Positions 1 to 12,375 of a DNA stretch of 64,000 nt are shown piece after piece. The stretch's first letter is position 1. The number at the start of each line of letters is the position of its first letter. The stretch comes from Agrypnia vestita. Lineage: Eukaryota; Arthropoda; Insecta; Trichoptera; Phryganeidae. Under the pieces are notes generated by a model. That model ran no database searches. It was not told the origin of the DNA and saw only the letters and a program-made list of their open reading frames with translations. Position numbers and translations under genes: made by a program. The stretch lies in assembly GCA_016648135.1 (NCBI GenBank), contig JADDOH010008084.1, positions 54,177 to 118,176 on the forward strand. The letters are read 5' to 3'.

Positions 1-870
1 TATGATGTGTGCAAAATTTTAACAAAATCGGCTTAATAGTTTTTGAGATATCTACAATATTTTGAAAAGAGGAGTTTCGAGAAAAACTTTTGTAACAGAA
101 TAATGTAAGTCACTTAAAAATTCACCTAACACACTAGCTTCAACTTGCTATTACTCAGTCATTTAAAAAAATTACTGTTGACTCAAATTATCCTAAGAAC
201 TTCAAACTAAAAAAATATATTTTTGTAAATGTCGAGATGGTGTATAAGGATAGATATAATTTTTTCATGAGGTATTTAATACATCAATAAAAAATGTGTT
301 CCAAAGTTGAGATATTATAAGTCACAGTTAAACCTTATTATTATTTAAATGTATAAAAATATTCTACAACATTTTTAATGAATGTATTCTACAAGATTTT
401 TATGTGTGTAAGAATATGTACGAAAAAAATACTGTACATGTACCATATTTTTAAATAATATTAATTATGCATAGAAAAAATGTGCTTATTTAAAGTTATT
501 CAAAAAAGGTCTGCTATATTTAATGTGATTTTGAGATTAATTACTGCCATTGAGCAAGTAAGTGAATGACTTTGTGTACCATTTTGTGTATTTAAAGGTA
601 TATGAATGTTAATATTTTACTACAGACAATGAACAAAGGACAAAATTTGTTAAAACACCACCTCTAATAAAAGTTTAATACACAATCTTTTTTTTCACAT
701 TTCCTTGAATTTCCTCTTCCCTGTCTCCCCGCTTCTAGAAGTGAGGGTATTTCGGTAAAAGCCCGTACGTGGAAGTGTGGCACCGCCTGACGACTAGCAG
801 TCGTAACTCTTGAAAATAAGATCGGCAAGGAGTGTAGCGAGCATAACACGGAAAGATATTTTATATCGTA
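1..870. repeat. Array leader block, copy 1
   Basis: Noncoding block repeated in every unit: a start resembling GGTATGTGCACAATTTGA, a middle containing AGGTCACAGTTAAACCTTAT, and an end containing CTCTAGAAGTGAGGGT followed by CTTGAAAATAAGATCG. The ORFs inside it are short and not conserved. It marks the unit boundary. Identity is unknown; it could be old transposon sequence caught in the duplication. Confidence 0.6.
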
Positions 871-1865
871 ATTAATGACTTAACGAATTAAGTTTTTTCT
901 ACACCCTACTCATTGTATTAAATTATGATTGTAAAAATAACTAAAATACTGTATTTCAAGCATCAGCAATATAAATAGAATATTTAAAATTAAAATTTAT
1001 TTTAGATTTTTGACAACGAAAAATATGCCTACAGAAACAAATAAATGTTGCACATTTATCTGCCCTTTTCTTAAATTTACCTTTTTCCTATATTTCAAAG
1101 GAGATAATATTGTTAGTAAGATGAGTGTAAAATGTGATATCTCAAAATCCCTTATGGTTTTTGAGATATCACCTCAAAAATTCTGAAAAAGGGGATTTCG
1201 AGAAAAACCCATAAAATAAGGTAATTCATTTAAAAATTCACCTACCACGGTAGATTCATGTTATAACATAAGCCCGAATACAGAGTCAATACTTAAATGA
1301 GTTAAATGTTAAGGTACGTTTTAAAAGTGTTATTTTGTACTGCAAATTAGGCTTTTAGAGCCTAAAATTTTAAATCGATAAGTTTTGTATCTGAAAAGCA
1401 AAAACAAAGAAGTGACGATATGTAAAATAATAGAGAATAACCAAGAAAAGAAACAAATTAAAGATGAAGACGGATCCCACGGCGGCGGCAGTGGATGGCT
1501 CAGGTTGTACTAACAACCCCGTAGTTGGGAAAAAGAAAACAAACACAAAGAAAATAATATTTTTTATTTTCATATAATTTATTTATTAAGGAATATTAAT
1601 AGTTTTTAGATGGTTCAAATATTTTACTTCTTTTGTTGGAAAATGCCAATTTTCAAATAGAATTAAAAATCATAAAACATATTGCCATAAAAAACGTTTA
1701 CGTCCAAATCCCTTCTGAAATAAAATCTGTACACTTGTATATTTCTTTGAGTTGTGTCTTCGTCTCGTATATTATATCCATTTTTGAATTAATAATTCCT
1801 AGTACCGATTCTAAAGAGAGTTAAATTTGATTTGTATTCTTCCACTGTTTTCAAAAGACTCGTCT

Positions 1866-2425
1866 TCTGTCAAATCTCCCGCGACCGTATCTTTATTTTC
1901 GGATTGTGGCGGAGCTATTGCCTTTTTATACCGCTAGGTTCGCACGGTCGCGGGACCCAAGCGATCTGTCAAATCAGTATGGGTTTTGCTGTGTTTTTAC
2001 TCGTGTCGTAAGTTTTGTGTAGTGTTGTACTATCATGTTTGTGTTTTGTGGCCGATCTATTTCATTTTATGAATGAATGGCACGTGTCGTCTTAGTCTTG
2101 GATAATGATAAATATTATAAAAGTATTAATTTTTCTGTCCGCCCACCCTTTCGCGAATAAATTTGAAACGTTCGATAAAAAGAAGGAAGGGCTCTTATCC
2201 CGTATTTAATTTTTATTCGTGGTGGCGCTGCATTTAATATATTTTATATGAAAATACTTAAAAAACACAATATATTTTCATTCTCTATTATATCTGATAT
2301 TATTTAACTATTTATCTGTAATATATCGCGTAGGGAATTCACGAACTCGACAGTGGCGCCATCTTAGGTTAGCTTTGGGTACATTTTATCAAATTTAAAA
2401 TCAGCTGAGCGTGCGTGGCCAAAAA
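1866..2425 (+). promoter_or_regulatory. Conserved upstream block of gene A, candidate promoter
   Basis: One of four related blocks upstream of the four genes. It opens with TCTGTCAAAT, then TCCCGCGACCG and its perfect inverted partner CGGTCGCGGGA, then TCTGTCAAAT again. It goes on to a CACGTG E-box (2081-2086) and a GGCGCCATCTTA motif (2355-2366) that resembles a YY1/Pho site. It is GC-richer than its surroundings. Retention in all units suggests function; a promoter role is inference. Confidence 0.4.
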
Positions 2426-3115
2426 CGTAGGGGGAAGTGGGGCACTTTGACGCAAAGGGCACATTGATACACCGCCAATATTTCAAAATGGATAAAAGAT
2501 TTTCGTATCGCTATGTCACTACACCATGTTTACACATGTGTGAGTATACCTACCGGTTGCAACCGCGCTGCCCACCAGCTGGCTCTTTGGCGTTTAACGA
2601 GAATATGGTGTTTATGCGCCGCCAACTAAAAATTTTTGTGAAATATAAAAATGTTTCAACACTGTTTTATGTCGCTTGGTTAAAATATCAAAGGTAAGCT
2701 ATTTTTCATTCAGTAATCAGGATACTTGTAAATGCCCGTTGGCGTCTTTCATTCACATTCATTCACTCGACTTTCAATGTGGTTGTCAACGTTGTATAGT
2801 TTAGAAACTTTTGAATGCGGAACCGTTTTAGGCCAAAAATCGAAAAAACACAAAGTGGGTACCTAGGCTCTTGGACTTTTTTTTTAATGCACACATTATT
2901 TGATTCGTCGCATCACATCTGCGATGCTGCGGCTACATACGATGCGACTTATTTTCTCTTATTTTAGCCATCGCCAGCCAATAGTTACGTTACCACTTCT
3001 CAAACAAATCTAATTTAATGGCCCCCTGTGTCAATTTGTCCTCGAAATAGTGAAACATTTTGTAACTTGAAAAGGGTGTTAACTGCCGATCGAACATTTG
3101 TGTGAAACAGTAGAA

Positions 3116-6100
3116 ATGTCGTTTCAAGACTGCAGCGTGGTGTTCCACGGTTCGCCTCAGGCAGTCCTCTACACCGGACGTGAAATAACCGGAGCTTTTC
3201 AAATAAGGCAAGACGAACCCAAACAAATTAAAGGTATGGTAAAATACTAATCCATTACTACATTAGCTGCCGCGAATGACAAAATTCCCTGTATAATATT
3301 TTTTTCTGTTTAACTGCATGACGTCTCTCCAGGGCATTCTCTCATTTGAGTGCAAAAAGTTTATAATAAAATACTTTAAATGACTGTAGATTATATAATA
3401 CAATAAGTTTTAATGTAAATCACGTATTGGCCCGTACAACATGTGAATGAAAGGGAATAATCCAAGATGATGGTCCCGTTGTTCATACAACGAAAATAAG
3501 TATTTCACTGTATAATTTAACGTCCTGTTAATTTAATCTAACTAAAATAATCGTAATCTAAATTAAACGTAAACCAAACCTAATAACCTAACCTAACCAA
3601 ACCTAATAACCTAACCTAACCTCATATATTGCCTATGAAATGTCAAAATATGCAGTGCATTTTTCGGAACTTTAAAGTGTAATATCTTATTTAATACTTA
3701 CTATTTAAACGTAAATTATCTTTCATTTTGTTATTACCACATTCAATAATATAGTGAAATACTCATTTTCGTTGTATATGCAATGGGACCATTATCTTGG
3801 ATTTAGCCAATGAAAGTAAATAAACATTGAAAATAAAAAATAGGCGTAACATGAATCTTGTTATCCTGAGAACAGGGAGGGTTTTATTTCACTTTTAATG
3901 TGACATTTACGGCCGTATTCTGAAAATAGCAATAACGCTATATCTGTTATTATCTTGACAACTGTTTTATAACATTGTAATGCCGTCAATGTTGATGTTT
4001 TATGTTTGACGGGTTCGAAATTAATGAATTCAATCAATCAGAAAGCACTTAAACGTAAAAAAAACGTTTGTTTACTTTTAAAGCTTTCTTGTAAATTGAA
4101 TTCATAATTTCAAACTTGTCAAACTGAAAACAGCGACGTGGACGGCATTACAGTATTATATAATAACTGTCAAGAAACAGAAATAGCAATACTGCTATTT
4201 TTAGAATACGACTGGTAAGATGTTGTTTTATTTGGTTTTTTTTAACATCTTTCATATTATTGAATTCCGCTATCTGAGTTAGTGTTCCACTGAGTAAATA
4301 TTACCCGAGTAATATCATTGTAAAACACATCTCATCTATCATTGTAAAATCATTGTAAAACTTACTTCAATTAATATTGCCAAAATATCGTTTGTTTCGT
4401 TTGCTGAGTGAAGATGAAGATAAATTCCGTAACATAAGAACGGTTAGCCGACTTGCAGGCGGATTATTAACATTCACATACTCGATCCTTTTGATTTCAT
4501 CCTCACGCACACTCATCACCTCCAAAACTGTATACAAATATGATGTGTATTATTTTTCGCAGGGTTATATTTCAAAATAACTGGTAAAACAAAAACTCGA
4601 TGGGCGGAAAGTCATGGAACTGGTAAAAATCGTAAAACTACTACTTATACTGGAGAGGAAATTAATTTGGATACCGGCCACGTGACTCTCCTGGCAGGAT
4701 ACCCGGTGCAGAGCAGTAATTTATTTATTATTTATTATCATTATTTATTATCTATTATCATTATTTATTGTATATTATCATTTCTTGTAGATTTATGATT
4801 CTATTGGGTCTGTAGGACAGGAATTGCGTTTGCAGGTGTAAGTTTAAATGTAGGAGTCGTATGGTGACGGTGTGAGTATTTTTTTTGTTTCTTCATGATT
4901 ATTCTTATTCAACATCATCATCACTATTGATTCTACAACCCCTGGGGGATTTTGGCCTCCTCAAGGGCCTTCCACAACCGATCTCGGTCTTGGGCCAGCT
5001 CTCTCCAGTTCTGGATCTCCTAAACAGATATGTCTTTAAGAACACTGTCGCTCCAGTTTTGGCCTTCGCCCTATGCCGAACGTTACGTCCGCGCAAAAGA
5101 CGACCATTGAACCAGACCACGGCTGAAGCGAAGCAAACATTCCGTTGCCCGCTTCGATCTAGTGAACCACGCTCTTGTCCCTCTCTTGAGTATTAGTATT
5201 GTCTTGAGTATTATCGTGACCGTAATTATGTAATAAATATTAAATTGTATCTATTAATCTAATAGCTGTGAATAAAATCAGTCTGAAGTGGTTGGTGATA
5301 AATCCCTTAAATAGGTAGATAACTCTGCAAGCCACCAAGCCCCACCCAGTAAAGCCTTTTTGGTCTTGAATTCATCAGGGACTTCAGTGCTTTTCTGTTT
5401 ATTCCTATTAATCACTAACCCTTGACGAATATAAATCATGGTGGACGAGTTCGTTTACAAAATCACACGTTAAGTACATAGCTGTTGAAAATTGTGGACA
5501 TTTTAAAATTCAAGGACATGGATAAGATAATATTTTTTTATTAGTTGTATATTATCTTCTATAGTTAGAATTTCCTCGAACTTTTTTGCAGCCCGCAGTT
5601 CGAATAGCGTCTTCGATCTGGTGATTCGATTGTGTTGTCCTCTTCCTCTTTGGCATTCCACCTACCTTTCCAATCATTGCCAGCCTCGCTGGATTTTCAT
5701 CTCCTCCGAAGGCGTCGAATCTATCGTGTACCATCTATCTCAAATCCTTAGGTCAGCGAAAATAAAATTAAGGCCTTGTAGTCAGTCGCACAACATTTCA
5801 AAGGCCTAAATATTACAAAACGTTATACGAGAAAAAGAGAGAAAGATCCATTCAGAGAAATTAATAAGTAGTGTCTCTTCTTTGTGAGAAAGTTTTTCCT
5901 TATACAAATTATAATCAACTTTAATATTTTGCTTTTTGTCCTCAACTCTTCGCTTGATTTAGATTTTACAGCTACCGTTACCAAATTATACAGTACCTGA
6001 GATAAATGAAGTCTATCACGATCTCGAAACCATGTTGCGCACCGTAGAATAACACCGCCTTCTTCGTTTTGAATAATAATGATTGTTCAAAATAAAAATT

Positions 6101-8591
6101 AATTTTTATTGTCATAATGAAATACAATTTGTGTGCATTTTGTGAAACGTTTGTAAAATAGTATGTATTTTTAGATCGTAATGTGATCATCGAAGCAGGC
6201 CTTAGTACATTCGATTTCTCCTTTACTCTTCCACCTGGATTACGTTCGTCCTTTCAAGGATTGCATGGCAAGACAAAATATAAAATGAAAGTGACTGCGG
6301 AGAGGAAAGACAAATTTGACAAAACTAAAAAATTTCCCTTCACCGTCGTCTGCTCCACTGATCTTAATCTTAATCTGGAGAATCGTGTAAGTGGTCGTTT
6401 TTTTAATACTATATACATGTATAAATTGGCAGCCATTTAAAAATATAAGTCAAACTTTATATTCAGAGAATAATGTGTGCGCCTTAAAGAGCTATTAATT
6501 GTTCGTGTGAAATACAGCATATGAATTGTGGAATTTTCAATTGCGAGAATGATATACGGGCAATGAATTGTGTGATTCTCAGATGTGCGAGGAAAAGATG
6601 TGATTTTTATTTGCGCGAATGAAATTGTGTTCATGGAATACTGGCCGTGAATTCTGGGACCCTCAATGCTATGAAGTTTTCTTTTTACCTGAGTCCAATT
6701 AACTATTGAACCTTTTTAATTCAGATGCCGATCCACCAGGTGGTATCTAAAAATTTTTCGTCTTTATTCTCTGAAAAGGGAACTTTAGACATGACCATCG
6801 ACCTTCCTACGACGGGGTACATACCCGGACAGCAGCTTCCCATCAAATGTCTCGTACAAAATAGAAGCCGGGTGTTTATTGAAAGTGTCGTTTTCTGCCT
6901 TGAAAATGTATGTATTAAATTTTTAAAATTTCAAATTGTGAAAATGTTGATAATCTACATATAGAACCATTTTATTTATTTATCTCGATGTATCCACGTG
7001 TTGAATTAACGAAATGATATTTTTTTATAGAACGTTACGTATTTTGCTTCGTATCCAAGGGGGCACATCAAAACCGAAAAACAAAAAAAGGTCATATTCA
7101 CAGGACACCAAGTTGAAAAAGACAGTGAATCGCTGTTAGATGTGGCGCTGAGTCTACCAGCTCTCCCTTCATCTCGCCCGGTCGACAGTCTTATAACGAT
7201 ACAGTATTTTGTAAAGGTACATAACATTTGATGCTATCTAATAAAATTTTTAAAATGGTGAAAACATTTAATCATCAGAAATTATCGTAATTATGAAGTG
7301 TTTGTTCTTTAAAAATATTCTTAGTTTTTCACCGCCATTGGTGAAAAACCATCTGGTTTGCGTTTTCTGGGAAATTCCGACGTGTTTCCATTGCAGTGTC
7401 CATTATCAGGGCAGATGTGTTGTTATGAATGTTATGTGGTATTAACAATTAATGTTGTTGTGGTCAAGGTATGGCTCGCTATACCCTGTCGGAAGCAGGG
7501 TGTCAGCATTGTCAGTGTTTTGCTAAGTACTGACTGACAATTAACATACCGTGTTGTATATATAATACATATGTTTGTCTTGGTTTGCTGTACTTATGTC
7601 GAATCACTGTCTTTGCGATATTTTGCTTTGCTATGTTCAGGTTTGTTTGGCAGTCTGAATACTCCAAGTTTGTTTTCAGGTGAAAGCGGTTGTATCAGGT
7701 ATGCACTCCAACCCGAAGATTCAGATTCCCGTCAATATTGGTACCATTCCCGTGTACACGCAGAACTTCGCTAATCCTTCCAAAGCGGCGCATTTCGTAC
7801 CGCAGCATCTAGGCCCTCCTGCTACAGCCTTGTACCCTTCTTGTCCAGATCTCTCCAAGGCTCCGTGTCCTAATGGACAGATCTGGGAGAGATCTGGACC
7901 ATCCGGGATATTAATGCCCGGGTTCGTGACTCCGGGTTCACAATTTCTCCCGCCGCAACATCCGCCTTTCGCCCCGTTCCGCAGTCCACAATTCCCCTCG
8001 CTGCAGAATTCCCAGCTTCCCCCGTTCAGGAGTCTGCATCTCTTTCCTGCACCGACTGCCCCACCGTTGCGCTCAGACGATTTTGGTAAGATTTTTATAC
8101 AATGTAACTTATTGATATATATTATAGAAGTATTGGATACGTGTTGCGTCAGAAGGACCTTGAGGAATGACACACCACCCCCTTGTGTCGGCCATATTCT
8201 CTCACCTAACTTTAATACTTCTCATGGTTTGAGAGCTACAGTGATGAGTAGTTAAATATTTTCAATTCGGAAGTAAAGAACGGAATTTCACCTCGCTTAA
8301 TCATGTCCATTAACACTACAATATATTGAAAAGATTACTAAATCCGAATGAAACTCTGTCAGCTACAAATCTTTTAATCAGTATTTGATCCACTTCCTGA
8401 CTCTGAAATTTACCAGAGAGACGTATTCCGCATGAGAGTATTAATGCAAATACGACATTGCAGGTTTGCCGACGTACGAAGAAGCTCAAAGGATGGCTAA
8501 GATGACAAAGGATAACACTGAAGATGGTGATCGTGGGGAGAATTATTCTCCCAGCAAATCTGTTCCCCATTACGCAGCAGGATGGAAGTGA
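3116..8591 (+). CDS. Gene A: alpha-arrestin (ARRDC-like), 7 exons, 461 aa
   Basis: Exons: 3116-3233, 4563-4715, 6175-6386, 6725-6907, 7031-7216, 7680-8085, 8464-8591 (TGA). All introns are GT-AG; phases 1,1,0,0,0,1. The product is expected to be a cytosolic adaptor linking membrane cargo to NEDD4-type ubiquitin ligases (family knowledge). Arrestin_N covers about residues 5-161, with VLYTGREITG near 17-26, FSFTLP 105-110 and FPFTV 144-148. Arrestin_C covers about 162-310, with GYIPGQ 192-197 and NIGTIPV 303-309. A proline-rich tail follows, ending in LPTYEEA (421-427), an L/PPxY-type WW ligand. It is the most divergent copy: the upstream tail motif reads LPPF (397-400) where B, C and D have LPSY, the Cys pair near 176 is lost, and the C-terminus is unlike B and C. 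The first ATG is conserved in all copies. A read straight through exon 2 in another frame hits a stop; the phase-1 splice avoids it. AATAAA lies at 8631-8636. Confidence 0.88.
3454..3808. mobile_element. 355-bp TIR MITE with 8-bp TSD, gene A intron 1
   Basis: The flanking 8-bp duplication AATGAAAG is at 3446-3453 and 3809-3816. Long inverted ends begin GGAATAATCCAAGA and, on the other strand, GGCTAAATCCAAGA, and run on through an ACAACGAAAAT stretch. No coding capacity. An 8-bp TSD fits hAT, P or Merlin; GG termini would suit Merlin, but family assignment is open. Confidence 0.85.
4725..4787. repeat. ATTT/ATTATC-type microsatellite, gene A intron 2
   Basis: Repeats of TTATTATCATTATTTATTA just after the exon 2 donor. 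Confidence 0.6.
4885..5170 (-). mobile_element. RTE-type non-LTR retrotransposon 3' end, gene A intron 2
   Basis: On the minus strand a broken reading frame contains NWRELAQDRDRLWKALEEAK, the usual last residues of RTE-like reverse transcriptase ORFs, followed by a TGA microsatellite, which is a typical RTE 3' end. Matching relics lie in intron 2 of B and D, and partly of C. Confidence 0.6.
5580..5770. repeat. Unidentified repeat in intron 2, shared with genes C and D
   Basis: Related to 36050-36230 (gene C intron 2) and in part to 52600-52680 (gene D), with shared words such as TTTCCAATCACTGCCAGCCT. The minus strand reads like a degraded protein ending but I do not recognise it. Confidence 0.4.
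7310..7560 (-). mobile_element. Penelope-like 3' terminal remnant, gene A intron 5
   Basis: Contains TTCTTAGTTTTTCACCGCC, a degraded TTCCATTGC...ATCAGGGC stretch and the AGTGTTTTGCTAAGTACTGAC tail, all found in the longer Penelope copies of introns 5 in B, C and D. The endonuclease part is deleted. Confidence 0.6.
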
Positions 8592-8630
8592 ATCCGTGAT
8601 CAGCGATCTATTAATTAATTCTTCGAAATT

Positions 8631-8636
8631 AATAAA
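8631..8636 (+). terminator. Polyadenylation signal AATAAA, gene A
   Basis: AATAAA 40 bases after the stop codon. Confidence 0.6.
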
Positions 8637-10482
8637 AAATATATGATGGAAATGTATTCGTGCCTAATCTCCAATACCGCCAATAATTTTGATAACTACC
8701 TCAATAAGCATGGTTTAACCTCTATAATACTCGTTGAATGACGTTTCGTCGAGTGTGAGTTAATGTCCTTCGTGAATAATACAGTGTACTTTTTCTTTAG
8801 AGATACAGAACTAAAATTATACACAAAAATCGTGGTATGTCCATGATGTTGGCTTTATGGAAATGATAATTATATGCCATCAGTTTTTTTTTAGGTTATA
8901 ATTTCGAATTTGCAACACTTTCTCCAGCGACAGCTGACAGCTGATTTGCGCTCAGTTTGGTTTGCCATTTCACCATAGTAACGCCAGAAAAACGCTTGCA
9001 AATCGAGTAAATTTATTATTACCTACTCTACTCAAATATTTTTATAATTTCTGTATTTACGTTAGTTATAAATTACACCTGATGGTGAGAATAACTGCAC
9101 CTCTCGAAACTATAGTCTTGTTAACGTGTGTGCATTGTGCAAATTCAGTTTAAATTAAAAATGAGCAAACTTATTTAGTCAATTGTTTCGTAATCATTTT
9201 TAAACATAATATTATTAATTGATATGGCAATTATGGGCAATTAATTATCTTTCCAATCAAGCCAATTTTTGTGTCATGGCCATTTCCACAATTTTTTTAT
9301 TTTTTTTTTATTTCATTTTAAAGTTCTGTATTTCTAAAAACACCACTTTTCCTAACATTGAGTTTTTAAATCTCGCAAATTTTTGCATTAACTTTATAAA
9401 CTATGTCTACCTTTTTGTCTTTATACTTCTACTCATATATACTACGCACATAGTGACTTATTAGCTATCTTTCAATACTTTTTTGTCTTAATAGCTATGG
9501 TATTTTTGTATTTTTTTACACGATTTTTATATGATTTATACATCTCTAAGAAAAAAAAACCATTATATCCTGCGTGATAAAGATCTCTCCCTTAATTTGT
9601 TTTTTCAGAGCAGACTGGAATATTCCGAATGTAAAGTAAATATTCCATGATAGCTATAACAGGAATAAAACGTATTCGGAATTGTTGAATACCCCTTATC
9701 CAGTGCCACCGCCAGTTAGAACAATTTTTCAATAAGGCACAATGAAAGCATTTTTTACACTAGGTTTATATAAATATATTTTACTAAAATAGATAATAAA
9801 TAATAATTTATTATACTGAAATAAATAGTCCTAACATTTTATTTTACTAAATTCGTTGTGGTAAAATAAAATAATTTAAATATTGAAGATATGTGAACCA
9901 GAAGAATTGATGATCCAACGGTAGTGAAATGTAGGAGTTGATGTGAAATGTAATGTGTGTGACCTGACGTGAAAAATTAATGTGACGTGAAAATACAAAA
10001 TTGTATAGTAAAATTTCTCTTTTTTTTAAATTTTAAGGTTATAATAAATATAAAAACTATCTGGATTCCTTTGGTTAAAATTTGAATCAGATTTTTTTCC
10101 GAAACGTTCCGATCATTTTTACTCCCTTTATATTAACTCGTGGCGTCTGCTTGCTTGCCGTCAACAAAAACTTTGGATTGATTTTTGACCAAAGGGTCAA
10201 AAGTCCCGTGATCCGATCGAGCTGAAACTTGGCAAGCAGACTCGTGGCGAGGATCAAGAAGATCTATCAAATTTTCGTTAAATTTTTTTAATAATTATAC
10301 TATAATTTCGGATTTTTAGAAATTTTATTGGTTTTTTCAAATTGGAATCCTTAGAAGAGTTTGATTAGCAACGCCGCGGCGGACCGATAACGTCGCGGAA
10401 TATTTTCTAAATTTGAATTACTCCGTCGGTATAATAGGTACATCACTACGAATTTCGAAAATTTACAAAACAATTGGTTCAC

Positions 10483-10680
10483 AGATGACAGCAAAATTGG
10501 GTTTTATGGGAAAAAATCAAATAATAATTTATTTCTTTTAGATTTCTGCTTAGTTTTGAAGAATTCTACATTACTCAAATCTAGATGACATCAAAATTGG
10601 GTTTTTTGGGAAAAAATCAAATAATAATTTTTTTTTTAGATTTCTGCGTAGTTTTGAAGAATTCTGCATTACTCAAATCT
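10483..10680. repeat. Tandem duplication, two units of about 100 bp
   Basis: AGATGACAGCAAAATTGGG begins unit 1 at 10483 and AGATGACATCAAAATTGGG begins unit 2 at 10583. Both end in TTACTCAAATCT. Confidence 0.85.
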
Positions 10681-12117
10681 GATTCTGACTAAAACATTTG
10701 ACGCTGGAAATTCATAAGGTTCGATATTGATGATAATTGAATCTATCAAAATCTTGACATCTCAAAACATCTGACATTTTAGAAATATATTAAATTTCTG
10801 TAAGTTTAGTGTTATGTTGTATGTTTTAATTCGTCTTTAATTATTGTTATATTTTACAAAGAAAGGGAGTGTAGTAAAAACTTGGTTCATATGGGTTACT
10901 TTTTTTAAAAATTTGTATTGCAGTGAATGAATTCATATAATTCGATAAACATTGATAGTCCAACGTCTTATACTTCTATATATAAGACAAAAATATTAGA
11001 AAGTCAATGAAACCAAAGTTTTACGGAATTTGAGAACTCCTTAACTGTTGATATTTTTCACAAAGTGTTCACAATATTTACTATTAATTATTTAAGAATC
11101 TATCACTTGTGAAGTATTGTGAAGTGGATCTGTTATACCCGGTATACGAATGCACCTCTACAAGAAGCAAAATTTAATGTTGCGTTAATAATAACGTTTA
11201 TAATAATTATATTATATAATTAATATAATTATAATAATGTTAATAATAATATTTATAAAAATATTGTCTTTTGAGATAATTGTCATAAATCTGTGCATTA
11301 CATTTTTCAATTCAATTTTCATAATTTGCCTAAGACGTATTTAATGGTAAAAAACTTCGAATAGGTAGCTTAATTGCTTCGGTGAGTTTTTAAACCTTGT
11401 GTTAATTTAAAATTTTATGTTAGGTTTTTTTACATTTTTTGGCAAAAAGATAATCCATATGTAACAGATGGATTAAATTTGACTTGTAGTTAGAAGTCAA
11501 GAATAGAAATGCTTGATTATTATTTTCACTATATTATTTTTAAATTCATGATGTTACAATTGAAAATTATTTAAAAAGTTAATCCTCATGATATGTATTT
11601 TTGTGTGGAATTTTTTTATGTTTTAAAGTTTTGATGTTTGATGTTTAAAAGTCAGTCAATTTTATACAAATTTGGGTATTTTGAATCTAGAATCTATACA
11701 TTAAAATAATTATTACATAAAAAATAATTATGTATACATAAATAATATTGTTCTGCACGTATTTTTGCTACGTTTACATTAGGCGCCGGTTATTGTGCTC
11801 AGTATTTTTGAGAATCCTTGGCATAGCTAAATTGGATAATGTGACTGTTCGTTCATTATTCGTTAATTATTCAAACAGCGAAATGCTTTATCCGAAGTCA
11901 TCGGCCGCGCTAGATGTCGCCAGATGTGATTAGTTTTGATAATGAAAATCAAGATAATAGACTCTGCTTACTTTCGTGACTATTTATACTAAAATCAGTG
12001 GCAATTTTTAATGAAGCTATTATTAAATGTGTTTGATATATTTTTCGTTCTATGTATGAACAAACTAAGTTTAAGTGTTAACTTCTTTGTCTTCTTCTTC
12101 TTCGACGTTATTTAGAA

Positions 12118-12375
12118 TCAGGAGTTTGTTTGTGCAGGAGTTTCCTCTTGTGATGCTGAATTCCAGCTATCCGCCCTCGCTTCAATGCCATATGTGAGAA
12201 AAGATCTCATACAGGTGTTACAAGTGCGTATCTTGCTATCTGTTCTCACATCCTTATTTCTCCTTTCAGCCTTATCCACCTGAGTCCTATAAGTGTTATC
12301 ATATTCGTAAATACTCAATCGATAGTAGTTTTCATATAATATAACACGAAATAATTTAGAATGTGACCACGACAA
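12118..12375 (-). pseudogene. Internally deleted non-LTR reverse transcriptase fragment
   Basis: Minus-strand frame contains RTCNTCMRSFLTYGIEARAD and then jumps to the terminal SWNSASQEETPAQTNS. The copy at 43954-44448 carries the sequence missing between ARAD and SWNS. Relic of the C-terminal part of a LINE reverse transcriptase protein. Confidence 0.75.

Noticed and set aside
1370..1573. Hydrophobic 67-codon minus-strand frame
   Set aside because: Composition effect of AT-rich DNA; no counterpart in the other units.
3590..3625. Telomeric CCTAA repeats
   Set aside because: Only a few irregular units, and they are the internal part of the MITE at 3454-3808, found again at 17695-17715.
4563..4582. 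Apparent stop codon at the start of gene A exon 2
   Set aside because: It is in the wrong frame. Exon 1 ends in phase 1, and the joined codon GGG puts the rest in an open frame in all copies.
7721..8173. 150-codon minus-strand frame opposite exon 6 of gene A
   Set aside because: Shadow of the proline-rich coding strand; no domain and it is not conserved in the other copies.
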